Source of the DNA: Climacium dendroides
Taxonomy: Eukaryota; Streptophyta; Bryopsida; Hypnales; Climaciaceae
Length of the DNA stretch: 64,000 bases
Direction of reading: 5' to 3'
Assembly: GCA_950106755.1 (NCBI GenBank)
Contig: OX467083.1
Coordinates: 25,291,029-25,355,028 of the forward strand
Position numbers and translations under genes: made by a program. Below are positions 25,741-35,509 of this stretch, one piece after another. Under the pieces are notes generated by a model. It did not search any database. It was not told the DNA's origin and saw only the letters and a list, made by a program, of their open reading frames with translations. Every line of letters begins with the position of its first letter. Position 1 is the stretch's first letter.

Positions 25741-26040
25741 AAGTGGCCAGAAGGAGGTGGGGAAGGGAAGTTGGGAGAGGAAATAAGGGCTGCAGGAGGA
25801 GGTGGGCGGGAGTGGGAGAGGGGGGCGGCAAGGGGAGTGGGAGCGGGGGGATGGAAGCGGGGGGAGTGGATGTGCAGGGAGTGTTGTGGGGGGAGTGGAT
25901 GCACAGGGAGTGCTGCGGGGGGAGTAGATGCGGAGGGAGTGGAAGCGGGGGGAGCGGGGGATTTCTGCGGGAATGGGGCAGGGAGTGGAGTGTGCCGAGG
26001 GGGAGCCAGAGAGTGGAAGGTTTCTACAGGTGGAAAGGGG
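25740..26040. repeat. G-rich minisatellite in the copia leader
   Basis: The plus strand carries many GGGGGGAGTGGA-like units, for example four around 25,855-25,945. The retroelement RNA would read the C-rich complement. The runs of four or more G could form quadruplexes on the plus strand. Long open frames on both strands here (25,657-26,163 - and 25,743-26,246 +) reflect composition only. Confidence 0.8.
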
Positions 26041-26232
26041 GAATAAGGGGAGATTCAATGGAAAGACCAAAGGGTCGGAGAGAAGTGGGAGAGACTCCAG
26101 GCAGTGAAGCTCGAGTTGGCACAGGGTGTGGAGAGGAGGGGAGGGGCTACAAAGCTCCTCCAAGAAAAAAAAATTTAAAAACTAAATTGGAAGTTGATAA
26201 AACGTTGATAAATTCTAATAAAAACAAACATA

Positions 26233-26251
26233 CAAGAGCATGCTGATAACG
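26233..26251 (-). other. Candidate primer-binding site of the copia element
   Basis: Just inside the 5' LTR the minus strand reads CGTTATCAGCATGCTC. It resembles the TATCAG...GCTC pattern of initiator-tRNA-Met primer sites in plant copia elements, but not the exact consensus. Confidence 0.5.
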
Positions 26252-26480
26252 TATTGAGAATAAAATACGAAACAAAATCTCAAAGCATAAGAACATTCAA
26301 AATACACTCAAAGAATACTAAACTTCAATAGGGAGTTTGAAGTATATACAAGGGAAGAAAGGAGAGAGACAATGAATAGTTGTCTTCTCCTATTGGTCAT
26401 GAGGAATTCACCTAATCCTCATGATACGTGTCACTCACCATTATGGTGAGCGTTTACACTAGAAACTACATTTCTTAACA
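26252..26480 (-). repeat. Copia 5' LTR
   Basis: Same 229 bp as the other LTR. The first bases are TATTGAGAA instead of TGTTGAGAA, so the terminal TG is mutated. The close identity of the LTRs implies a fairly recent insertion, although the coding parts are badly broken. Confidence 0.95.
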
Positions 26481-28369
26481 GTTTCCATTCTATGCAAAGG
26501 CAGTTGTCACCAATCATCTTGTTGTGTTGCACAGTTGCTCCATGTGTTGCCGTAGTTTCTTTGTTGAGTTATTGTTGTTGAAACTTGTAATTTGGCTCTC
26601 CGGTGCTTGACCGAAGCTCTTACATTCTGTGAAAGTAGGACCCCGGTCCATGATTCGCAGCGCACGCAAGTCGAGCACGAATCTCCAGAAGTAGCTTTTG
26701 CGCCATTTTTTTTGGAAAAAAGCAAATGATCAAACCTTATTTGTCAACGCAATTGTCTCAATCGGCAAAAATAGAGCAAATCACAAGGGAAAGGATCTTT
26801 CAAAATCAATGGTGAACTCCAATTAAACATACTATTAGGCTTAAATTTTATTATGAAATTACTACAGCAACACTACAAATCCAACTTGGAATTGGCTTGA
26901 CAGATAGAACATAATTTCTTTAAATAACACTCATCACCTAAGGTATCAAATCACATTCAATTTGAAATTTCACACATTGCATTAGCACATACATCTAACT
27001 CAAATTGTAAATCAATTTCAACTTTAACTTCAATCCAAATTACACACATCTCAAATCAACATGGACACATACACACAATTAACTTGGTTTGAAATTATAT
27101 TATATTAACCGAATTGGTGAGCATATCACTGTTACAGATCATTATTGTTTAATTTTCAATCAATTCGTCATCATACAAAATGCTTTCAAACTAGAACACA
27201 CTTCAATTCCACCCAATGAGTACTATAATGCTCCAACTTCTCACTTGATCTCATACATATATAGCTTTACCATCAATCTCCATTCAGCTTTAGCACCATT
27301 CACTACACATCTCCAATTAGAAAACCAGCATCATCTTCACTACTCCACAAGTACACTCACACATGATTCTTACAAATTGATCTCATTATTCACTCCATAC
27401 ATACACAAGAAAACAAAATATACAATACTACAAGTTAGGACTTACACTAAACACTTTCAATAGTAAGTGGAAAATCAATTTGAGATACCAACCTAATAGG
27501 ATTCAGAACCTAGCAATTACCTCATGGGAAGGAAACAACCTAACTAACCATTAACTACTGAATTAGAATTGCTCTGCAAGTAGCTGATTACAAAACATCA
27601 CATTTCTATTGACCTCAACACAATCTCACTCCAACTAAGCATATTATCTAGAGGTTTGACAAAATAGCCACATCATCCTATCAAATTATCAAAACAAACT
27701 AAACAATAATGATGCCCAACTTGGCCAAATAACATTCAAATCCACCAAATTAGAACATAAGTTAGTTAAATAGCCTGTCAAAAACTAAACAAACACATAC
27801 ATATATGCACCAAAAAATTCAAAAATTCATTCTAACTTGCCTATCTACACAACCAAATATTAATCATAATTTTAGAGTTGTCTTGTTTTTTCCAAATTGT
27901 CACTAGAGAAAGAGTCAATTGAAGAAATACGACATATGATGGCACCACAATTACTTGTAGTAATGGGATTAGGTTTAAAAAAGATGACCAACCATATTCA
28001 TAGGTTACATATGCACTCTTTAGTATCCAAATAGGAAATGACATGTAAAAATTTCTTAACTCGATGCAATGCCAACAACATTAGAATCAAAGTTCACTTC
28101 TTAAGTACATTCTCAAATACTTTATTAAATCTTGCCAAATTATGGTTCCCTAGACAACTAGTATTTTGTTAAGAGATTTTTTTGATTGGAATAGTTAGAA
28201 AGAGGCAATGTTAGCCCAATTTAAAACAATATCCATCAAAGAATGATTCCATGAAAAGCTCATTATGAGTTGAAAATGACTTGTTTACCTAATCGTATAC
28301 TACACAATGTTCATTATTATAATAATTCATTAATAATTGCATTCCTTCAAATTAAAAGTATACAATAGC
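26481..28369. other. Intergenic DNA between the copia element and the giant element
   Basis: The first 250 bp are GC-richer and continue the sequence interrupted by the copia element. The rest is A/C-rich and AT-rich with no gene I can support. The 124-codon frame at 27,089-27,463 has no recognisable features. Confidence 0.45.
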
Positions 28370-28384
28370 CACTATAATAAAATG

Positions 28385-29150
28385 TGTATTTTATGATTGT
28401 AGAATATGACTGCACTCAGTCATAATATTAGAAAATGTGACTGAGGCAAAAATCACTGTAGATGACTCAAAATATGAGTGGGTTTAGTCATTACCGACTA
28501 ATCACATTTTTTTAGTCACATTTTCAGTCATTTATTTTTTGGTATAATTTCTTGTATTTTGCTTACATGGCATACATATTGACCACCTTTACAATTTGAC
28601 TTTTTTTTTAGGTGCCCAAGCAAGGAAAAAAAATCCTATGTGGCATGTGATTGAGTGCAGTCATATTTTTTATTGATGTGAAATATGACTACAATAAGTC
28701 ATATTTTGACTAGCGTGGAATATGACTACAATTAGTCACATTTTGACTAACGTGACACATGACTATGTGTAGTCATATTTTTAACTAACGTGGAATATGA
28801 CTATGGTAAGTCATATTTTGGCTAACGTGACATATAACTGTGGTGAGTCATTTTTTTGTCGAAATGTAATATGACAATTGTGAATCATTTTTTTTGTTGA
28901 TGTTGAAATGTGATTCTTGTGAGTCATATTTTTTATTGATGTTGAATGTGATTCTTATGAGTTATAATTTTGTTAATTTGGAATATGACTTATGTAAGTG
29001 ATATTTTCTTTTGATGTGTACTGTGACTCTTAAAGTGATATTTTTATTGATGCGGAATATGATTATTGCAAGTCATATTTTGGTTGATATAGCAATTCAA
29101 TTGAATGTCATTAGTGATTTTGTGAGTGAATGTAATCATATAGTCATACA
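28385..29150. repeat. Left subterminal array of TATGACT / AGTCATA motifs
   Basis: More than a dozen pairs of the form AATATGACT...AGTCATATTTT occur in both orientations, spaced about 50-60 bp with variable linkers such as GCTAACGTG. The arrangement is typical of binding-site arrays for accessory transposon proteins, and also allows hairpins. Similar motifs recur at 30,445-30,500 and 46,310-46,425. Confidence 0.8.
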
Positions 29151-29194
29151 TCAATATGGTTTAACTACTAAATAAAAGAATTCATGCAATTAAA

Positions 29195-30440
29195 ATGAAT
29201 ATATATGATTTACAAGATGTACAAAAAATAGTCTTATTGAAAAAGAAAAATGCAAAAAAAAAATGTAAATCTTTTCAAAAACATTTATTAGTCACTAATA
29301 CAAAACATAACAAAAATATTACAATGACTCATTCTATGATTGAGTATTTACACATGCTTGTAAGGTTCATATTACTTACAATAATGTGAAGCTGTTGATT
29401 CTATTGTATTGTAAATTGTCTTTAATAACTTTCCTCCAACTTTTAGTACCTGCATATACAATCAAGAAGGTCAATTTTAGTGCTTGAATAATAAAGGTTA
29501 ATCTTCAAAAATTTAAGGCAGCACAAATATGTAGCACAAGTTGAAGGTGAAAAAAAATCAAAACAACTATGTTTTAGAAATTATTACAAGAAATAAAAGA
29601 GAATAATAATGGAGATGAAAAAAATAAGAAGTAAAAGATGGCAAGTGCTAAAAGATAGCAACAAATAAGAACTAAAATGCAACAAAAAGAAACAAGAGGC
29701 AACAAGTAAAAGGCAATAAGTAAAAAGCAACAAGAAGCAAAAAAAATATGAATTAAGGTGCAACAAGGAGAAAAAAAGCAAGAATTAAAAAACAATAAAA
29801 AACAATATTTAAGAGATAATAAGAAGCAAAAATTTAAGATACAACTAAAGGCAACAATTAAGAAGCAACAACAACTAGTAAGAAAAAAACTAAGAGACAA
29901 CAACTAAGAGACTCACAACAACTAAAAAGCAATAACTAAGAGACTCACAACTAAGAAGCAACAACTAAAAGATTCACAACAACTAGTAAGCAACAACCAA
30001 AAGACAACAACTAGAAAGCAACAATCAAGAAACAACAACTAAGAAGAAACAACTAAGAAATAACAATTAAGAAGCAACAACCAAGAAACAAAAACTAGGA
30101 AGCAATAACCAAGAGACAACAACAAAAAAAAATAGAAGAAACAACAAAAGGCAAGAAGAAATAAAAGTTAGAAAGAAACGAATGACAAGGAAGAAAAGAC
30201 AAATGAAGTGGTGACTACTAGCTAGACTTTCAATGCCTTAAAGAACTGAAAGCTAGGATTTTAAAATCCTAAAAATGGCGGTTAAAATTTTGAAATCCTA
30301 AAAAAATGATCACTAGGATTTCAAAATCCTCCAAAAATAGTAGCTAGGATTTCAAAATTTTAAAAAATAGTTATTTTTTTATTTTTTTATATTTTCCAAA
30401 TTTTTAAGGGCTGCCCAAAAAGAAAAAAAATGAAACTCTT
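29195..30440. repeat. A-rich, T-poor simple-sequence block and short tandem repeats
   Basis: About 29,560-30,190 is almost T-free on the plus strand and made of degenerate AACAACTAAGAAGCAAC units. About 30,240-30,365 has four units around CTAGGATTTCAAAATCCT. Open frames here on the minus strand (29,574-29,903) are Leu/Phe/Cys-rich artefacts of composition. Confidence 0.75.
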
Positions 30441-30561
30441 ATAAAAATATGACTACACATAGTCACATGCAAAAATATGATTGATACATATGACTAAGCA
30501 TTCCCAAGACATGTTCCCTATAAAATACTTTGACGTTCCCAACTAGTGTATATTATACACC

Positions 30562-30605
30562 CATTAGAACACAAGTGGACTCTATGGAAGGCCCCCTGTA
30601 AAAAT
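30562..30605 (+). repeat. Inner terminal inverted repeat, left copy
   Basis: CATTAGAACACAAGTGGACT plus two further bases is identical to the reverse complement of 46,275-46,296. Weaker similarity continues inward (GGAAGGCCC versus GAAAGGCCC). May be the real transposon end or an internal boundary. Confidence 0.8.
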
Positions 30606-31021
30606 TACCCGCACAGTAAGAGAGCTCACTATGGAAAGGCTGAGGTACATGGTGGAAGGAGCCACCAATGGTGCCACGTCAACATTTGGCTGTGACTGCA
30701 AGTCCTATTCTGTCAGAGTTCATCGAAGAGTACCGGTACTAGCCTCCATTGGAGTTCGTTTATTTTATCAACGAGAGGCAATATAATATGTTGAAAGATC
30801 ATAAGAATCACACCCCGAGAGTGACTTGTGGCAGTTGGTCATGGCGGGAATTTGAATTCCTCAAATTCCACGTTTGCAATATTGGCAGGAGCACTTGTGG
30901 CAGCGTAAACGGTTCCTAGATTGTCATCCTCATGAGAGTTGAGAGGCAGTGTGGTGCAGTCAGTTGTTATAGTGTGGTGCATTGTGCAATAGCTATTGTT
31001 TGTTGAAGAGGACGATTTGTG

Positions 31022-32398
31022 ATGGCTCACCGCTATATACCCAAGCCTGAAGTGGCTAGTGTTGTCGTTTACAACAACCAGGATGTGAACGGAAAGTGGA
31101 TACCAATGCGTTTAGAAATTGATTCGTGGGTGACATTGCAAGCTACAACTCGAGGTGCATGGGGTCGTGATGCTTGAAGGCATGGTGAAGACACAAATGC
31201 TGGTGCTTGGAAGGCTCAGATCAAGGCATTCAGATGGAGTGTGCAACCTGTAGGGAGCCGAACCGCACCCAAGTTGGAGTCAATTCTTGTTCGGCATGCT
31301 TATCTTCGTCGGCAGCTATATTTGGATCCTACGGCCGCATTTCCTGAGCCACGGAATTGCAATTACCTTTATGCATCATTTTGGGAAGATTGGGTGCATC
31401 TAAGCTCTGTATTGGATATAATTCTAGTTTTGCATCACTCATTTGGCGAGGTGACCAGAAACGGAAGATCCTATCGTCAGTTGATGACCAATGGAACATT
31501 TTACTTAAGAGCTGTTTACGTGCCCCCAGCGGGTGTTGAGTTATATGGCTACTTGGAGCCAATCCCACTACCAGACTTGCATGATCCAGAGTGGCCTATA
31601 CCAGATATGCACAGCAGCGAGGCGTTTCGTTTGAAAATAGCGAGTGACTTTGCGGCCGCAATGAAACCTACAACTGGCGGCAAGATTGCGCACATTCAGT
31701 GGTTTTTACCCATGCACATGATGGCAGACTTCTTTGCCGTTGAGAAGAATGTGCGTCGCACAACTACTATGTATATTTTTGATACGGCTAGCCTAGAACT
31801 GCTGCAGAGTCTCATGGACGATGGCTGGAATGAGAAGTATGTTGTTAGACAAGACGTCACAAAATGTGTTGTTAGTGAAGACACCATTGTGTTCCGTTAT
31901 CATATCAGGCGACAAGTTCTTTATGCCAATTTTCAGTATATGAGGTTCAAGGCAGGATTGAATCAAACATGGGTGCCACTAGACCAGGTAACTGTGTCAG
32001 TAATGGTGGCAGTGTGCGTCCGCTTTGGCGACATGGTACTGCCATCATTTGAGGTCGGTGAGAAGTGGCCAGTGACACACATACGCAATGAAATTGGCAT
32101 CATCCTCAACAAAGACGTTATTCCAGAAGAATATGACCTTGTAGTTGAGCGAACTGGCTTTCCAAATTTTAAAGTGAGTCACTATATAGGTGGGAGTAGA
32201 AGTAGCATTGGACAATGGCGTATCATTTCTTTGTGCTTTGAATGTTTTTTTGTATGTGCTAATCCGACATGTTGTACATCCAAGTCAATGCAAGGAATGA
32301 GAAAATCACAGAGATACGACAAGTGCTATCATCTGGTGGGCATATCTGGATGGTTCCAACTAGTTAAGGCACCTCAAGTAATACTAGAGGCTTTTTAG
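31022..32398 (+). pseudogene. Unrecognised transposon cargo gene with one nonsense codon
   Basis: The frame from ATG 31,022 runs to TAG at 32,398 (459 codons) with one TGA at 31,175-31,177. A CGA to TGA change would explain it and fits decay of a methylated CpG. After the stop a 385-codon frame remains open from 31,241. The protein is rich in aromatic residues with no motif I recognise: LRRQLYLDP, YLEPIPLPDLHDPEWP and an IRNEIGIILNKDVIPEEYD segment near the end. A good donor site (AAA|GTGAGT, 32,173/32,174) may end the exon at FPNFK, and a possible second exon begins near 32,280. The codon use is GC-richer than the surroundings. It lies about 450 bp inside the inner inverted repeat. Confidence 0.6.
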
Positions 32399-33490
32399 GA
32401 AATTTTCACAAAGGTTTAGGAATATCGACGAGAAGATTGGAACAGTTGTAGAAGGTGCAGACTATAGAAAGCTAGGTAATGTGGCCGCAAAGGCCTTGGG
32501 TCTTTTTAGTGTACTAAGTGTTCAATTTTGTATTTTCGCACCCAAACTATACATTTTTTCATCTTGGAAATACATACTATGATTCCCATTTTGGTAAAGC
32601 AACTAGTGATTTGAGTAGTTAACACACATTTTGTTAAAATTGAACTTTATTTTGTTAAAACTAGACTACTAGATTGAAAAAGCGATGGGGAGTGCTACCC
32701 TTCGCAATAGAGATAGGTCCTCAATTTTTCCACACTGCTCTTATTTGCGGAATAAGAGTGTTGTAGAAAAAATGGGGACCTATCTCTATTGCGAAGGGTA
32801 ACACTCCCCATCGCTTTTTCAATCTAGTAGTCTAGTTTTAACAAAATAAAGTTCAATTTTAACGAAATGTGTGTTAGTTTTTTTTAATCAAATTTTGTGC
32901 CTTCAGTGTATTTTGGCCTTCAAGCAATCGAGTTGATTAAATTGCGGCAGCAGCTAGAGTCTAGATCTTTGTTTGTTTTGAATCCAATGAGTTGGTCATA
33001 GATAAAGAAACATATGGTATGAGCGAATTGTGCGGAAAAAATTTGGTGTTAGCATTATGATGAACCAGTTTATGGGTTTGTGCACAAAATATTCAAGATG
33101 CCCAATCTGCAGGGGATACATGTCAACCAGAATATGGGAATGTGTAAGGTGGAAATATAACTCAAAGCTAGTACAAAACCTGAGAGCAAAGAGCTGAAGC
33201 CAACATCACAAAGACGAAGTGCACAACAATAAAAACACTAACTCACCGCCAATATGTACACTTACAGATGATCCAAAATTAAGGCAAAATATTAGTTTGT
33301 ATTCATGGAGTGTTTAAAAAGAAAACCACAGAGGTTTTGAGTCCAACACCTGAATCACAAGGAGAACTCTTCAAAAATCATTTGATACTATGAAGTGATA
33401 CTACATGAATCCAAAAAACGCCGCACAATCACAACAGTGTATTGTTGGCTATAACCAAAGTATACTACGCATTTATCTCAATCTGCAGCA
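32399..33490. other. Non-coding stretch with a foldback element
   Basis: Between two convergent genes. Contains the foldback MITE listed separately. The remainder holds nothing I recognise. Confidence 0.5.
32622..32874. mobile_element. Foldback MITE, ~253 bp, TA duplication
   Basis: The sequence is one long inverted repeat. The left arm ACACACATTTTGTTAAAATT is mirrored by the right arm ending AATTTTAACGAAATGTGTGT, and the arms stay almost fully complementary for about 110 bp to a centre near CACTGCTCTTATTTGCGG. TA lies outside both ends (32,620-32,621 and 32,875-32,876), as in Tc1/mariner-type (Stowaway-like) elements. A transcript would fold into a long hairpin. Confidence 0.85.
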
Positions 33491-35509
33491 TTAACAATTA
33501 AGTACAGTCGTAGCATACTCTAGTGCGGCAGCAATGCTAATGCTAGCATCAGTTGATGCAGAATCCAGTGCAGCAGCAATGGTAACAACTTCTGTCGATG
33601 CCGACTCCAGTGCGGTAGCGTTGCTGATGGCTGAGTTAGGAACAACTTTGGTTACGGCCATAGCAGAAGGCGTATTGGGATCCCCCAACACAGTCGAAAT
33701 AGAGGGCACAATGGAAGCGGGCTCACAAGCCATTTGTCCCTTGAGGTGTGACATGCCATGGACTTGCACACTGTCGATTACTCCCGGTGTTGGGCCAGAA
33801 TCCACAAGCACTACTGGTTCAATATGAGGAGCAACTCGCCACGCTAAAGACGTCATGCTATCCGGAATGCGAGCTACGGGATTGGATTCCAAGACCGATG
33901 TAATACCCCACTGTGCAAGCCATGTTGTAGTGGGAGGAATCTCACACTTTGGACAGAAGACTCGCGAACCTAGCACAAGTTCAAACATGCAGTGCGGATG
34001 AAGGAGACAACCACAATTAAGTGCAACAAAAGCACAATCAACAAAGAAACGGTTGCAGCATGGACAGAGTTTAGCAAGGTGAATTTCCAATGCCGGCTCA
34101 TGTCGTTGCTCTAGCAATAACCCGGAGAATGGTTGCGGCCGCAAGCTGCTGTTTTCAATGGTCAGGACCTCGATTTGCTCTGACAATTGCCCAATATCAT
34201 CTTGTAGGTCATTTACCTGCTGAAGACACAATTCAATTTCACCTTGGCATTTTGCAATGACTTTTTGGTCTGCCTCTAAGACCTCCGTGACACGGGTTGC
34301 AGCCGCAGCTATCCGCTTCGCTTCTGCTTCTAAGCGCGTCTTCTCATCGTGTTTGCATGCAGCAGCGGCTTCTTTTACTTGCGTCCGCAAAGTTGTGTGA
34401 TCGTCCCACAGACGATTCTCCAATGCATGGTGTTGGGCGTAGTTGTTGTTGCACTTGCTTAGTCCACTCTCAAGGGACTCCAGCCTAGATCGTTGCCGAA
34501 TTAATCTCCCTTCTGCACTCGCACGTTTTTTCAGAAGACAATCAAGTGGCGTTAGCGCTTGGATAGATTCAGCAGGTATTGCTAGCGCAACCGCACCAGA
34601 TTTGTATCCAAGTTGGGCCATTGTCTTTTGGGCTGCTGGCGCGGATCGCTTCTGTTGCACAATGTTGGTGGAGCCGACTTTCTTCCCTCTTACTGGTGGT
34701 AGCATGGGCCTGATGTCTAATTCTTCTTCGATTAGAGCAGATTGCAGCGTTGAGTCTCCTTCAAAAGACTCCACCTTCCTTTTCTTCACGTCTGAATTCT
34801 GCGCCTTGTATGCTTGGGTCAAGTAGAATGTAAATGTATCTATCATCGACTGTATTTGCTCGCGAATACAAGGAGGCACTAGCTTGAGGGGGTTCTTCTG
34901 GAGAGTCTTGGCACGACTAGCAGCAAGTTCCGCTGCTCGGACTGCCCAATTAACATTTTGCTTGCGTTCTGAAAATAGTGCCAACCCGCGGATGAACTTA
35001 GTGCTAAACTCACAATTGTTTGGCTGTGATCCGCCATAAACATGTTGATACATGTGTAGCGCATCCTTTGCAACCGCAGAGTCAGTAATGTACTTCAACG
35101 GGTGGCGGTTGTTCTTACTGTTAAGAGGATAGGTGCCAATCAAGTCAGCAAGTGGCAGCAACTCCTCATCTCCAAGCTTGCTGAATGGCAATCCTTTGTT
35201 GCTCAGGCCGCCCGTGACTTTGAAAAAACTAGCCGGGTATTTCGCATTGTCACTGCCGCACAACAAAGGCGCCCTTCTAATCAACTCACAGGCAATAGTT
35301 TGGGGAAGCTTCCCAAGATCAAAAGGCCTCGCCCAGACAGTCACAAAGCCCACTCCTTCCTCTTGCACTTCACGTTGAACTTCATCCTCATGATCCGAAC
35401 TATGCACTTCAGGAAAAGGCTCTCGAGCGAGCTTCCTGGATTGGCGCTTGGCCGGGGTCCTCTCCAAAGTTTCGGCGCACGCCTTTCCTTTGGTCCGACT
35501 GGTGGCCAT
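33491..35509 (-). CDS. 672-residue coiled-coil protein with RING-like zinc site
   Basis: Single intact frame from ATG 35,509. The order is: basic N-terminus (TKGK, AKRQSRKLAR); a globular part (about 55-235); a linker with a possible nuclear signal (VKKRKVE, about 250); a coiled-coil stretch (about 318-455) rich in Leu, Glu, Arg and Gln; and a Cys/His cluster (about 479-521) with CPCC, C...LNCGC, HPHC and CPKC, spaced like a RING or related zinc fold. The C-terminus has degenerate repeats around ALESASTEVV and ALDSASTDAS. RING-type domains often act as E3 ubiquitin ligases, but that role is not shown here. GC content is well above the flanking DNA and the frame is unbroken, so this cargo gene may be under selection or recently acquired. 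I do not recognise an ortholog. Confidence 0.7.
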   Translation of the reverse strand: MATSRTKGKACAETLERTPAKRQSRKLAREPFPEVHSSDHEDEVQREVQEEGVGFVTVWARPFDLGKLPQTIACELIRRAPLLCGSDNAKYPASFFKVTGGLSNKGLPFSKLGDEELLPLADLIGTYPLNSKNNRHPLKYITDSAVAKDALHMYQHVYGGSQPNNCEFSTKFIRGLALFSERKQNVNWAVRAAELAASRAKTLQKNPLKLVPPCIREQIQSMIDTFTFYLTQAYKAQNSDVKKRKVESFEGDSTLQSALIEEELDIRPMLPPVRGKKVGSTNIVQQKRSAPAAQKTMAQLGYKSGAVALAIPAESIQALTPLDCLLKKRASAEGRLIRQRSRLESLESGLSKCNNNYAQHHALENRLWDDHTTLRTQVKEAAAACKHDEKTRLEAEAKRIAAAATRVTEVLEADQKVIAKCQGEIELCLQQVNDLQDDIGQLSEQIEVLTIENSSLRPQPFSGLLLEQRHEPALEIHLAKLCPCCNRFFVDCAFVALNCGCLLHPHCMFELVLGSRVFCPKCEIPPTTTWLAQWGITSVLESNPVARIPDSMTSLAWRVAPHIEPVVLVDSGPTPGVIDSVQVHGMSHLKGQMACEPASIVPSISTVLGDPNTPSAMAVTKVVPNSAISNATALESASTEVVTIAAALDSASTDASISIAAALEYATTVLNC

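Larger units (their letters stand above)
18331..26480 (-). mobile_element. Ty1/copia LTR retrotransposon, decayed, with nested insertion
   Basis: Two 229-bp LTRs (18,331-18,559 and 26,252-26,480) are nearly identical. Order on the minus strand is LTR, leader, gag with a zinc knuckle, integrase, reverse transcriptase, RNase H, polypurine tract, LTR. Integrase before reverse transcriptase defines copia. Flanks GTTTT (18,326-18,330) and GTTTC (26,481-26,485) fit a 5-bp target duplication with one change. Many frameshifts and stops make it non-autonomous. Total length is 8,150 bp, of which about 1.8 kb is a later insertion. Confidence 0.93.

Noticed and set aside
25657..26246. Long Pro/Ser- or Gly-rich open frames on both strands
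   Set aside because: They come from the G-rich repeat in the copia leader.
29574..29903. Leu/Phe/Cys-rich frame resembling a membrane protein
   Set aside because: It is the complement of an A-rich, T-poor simple repeat.
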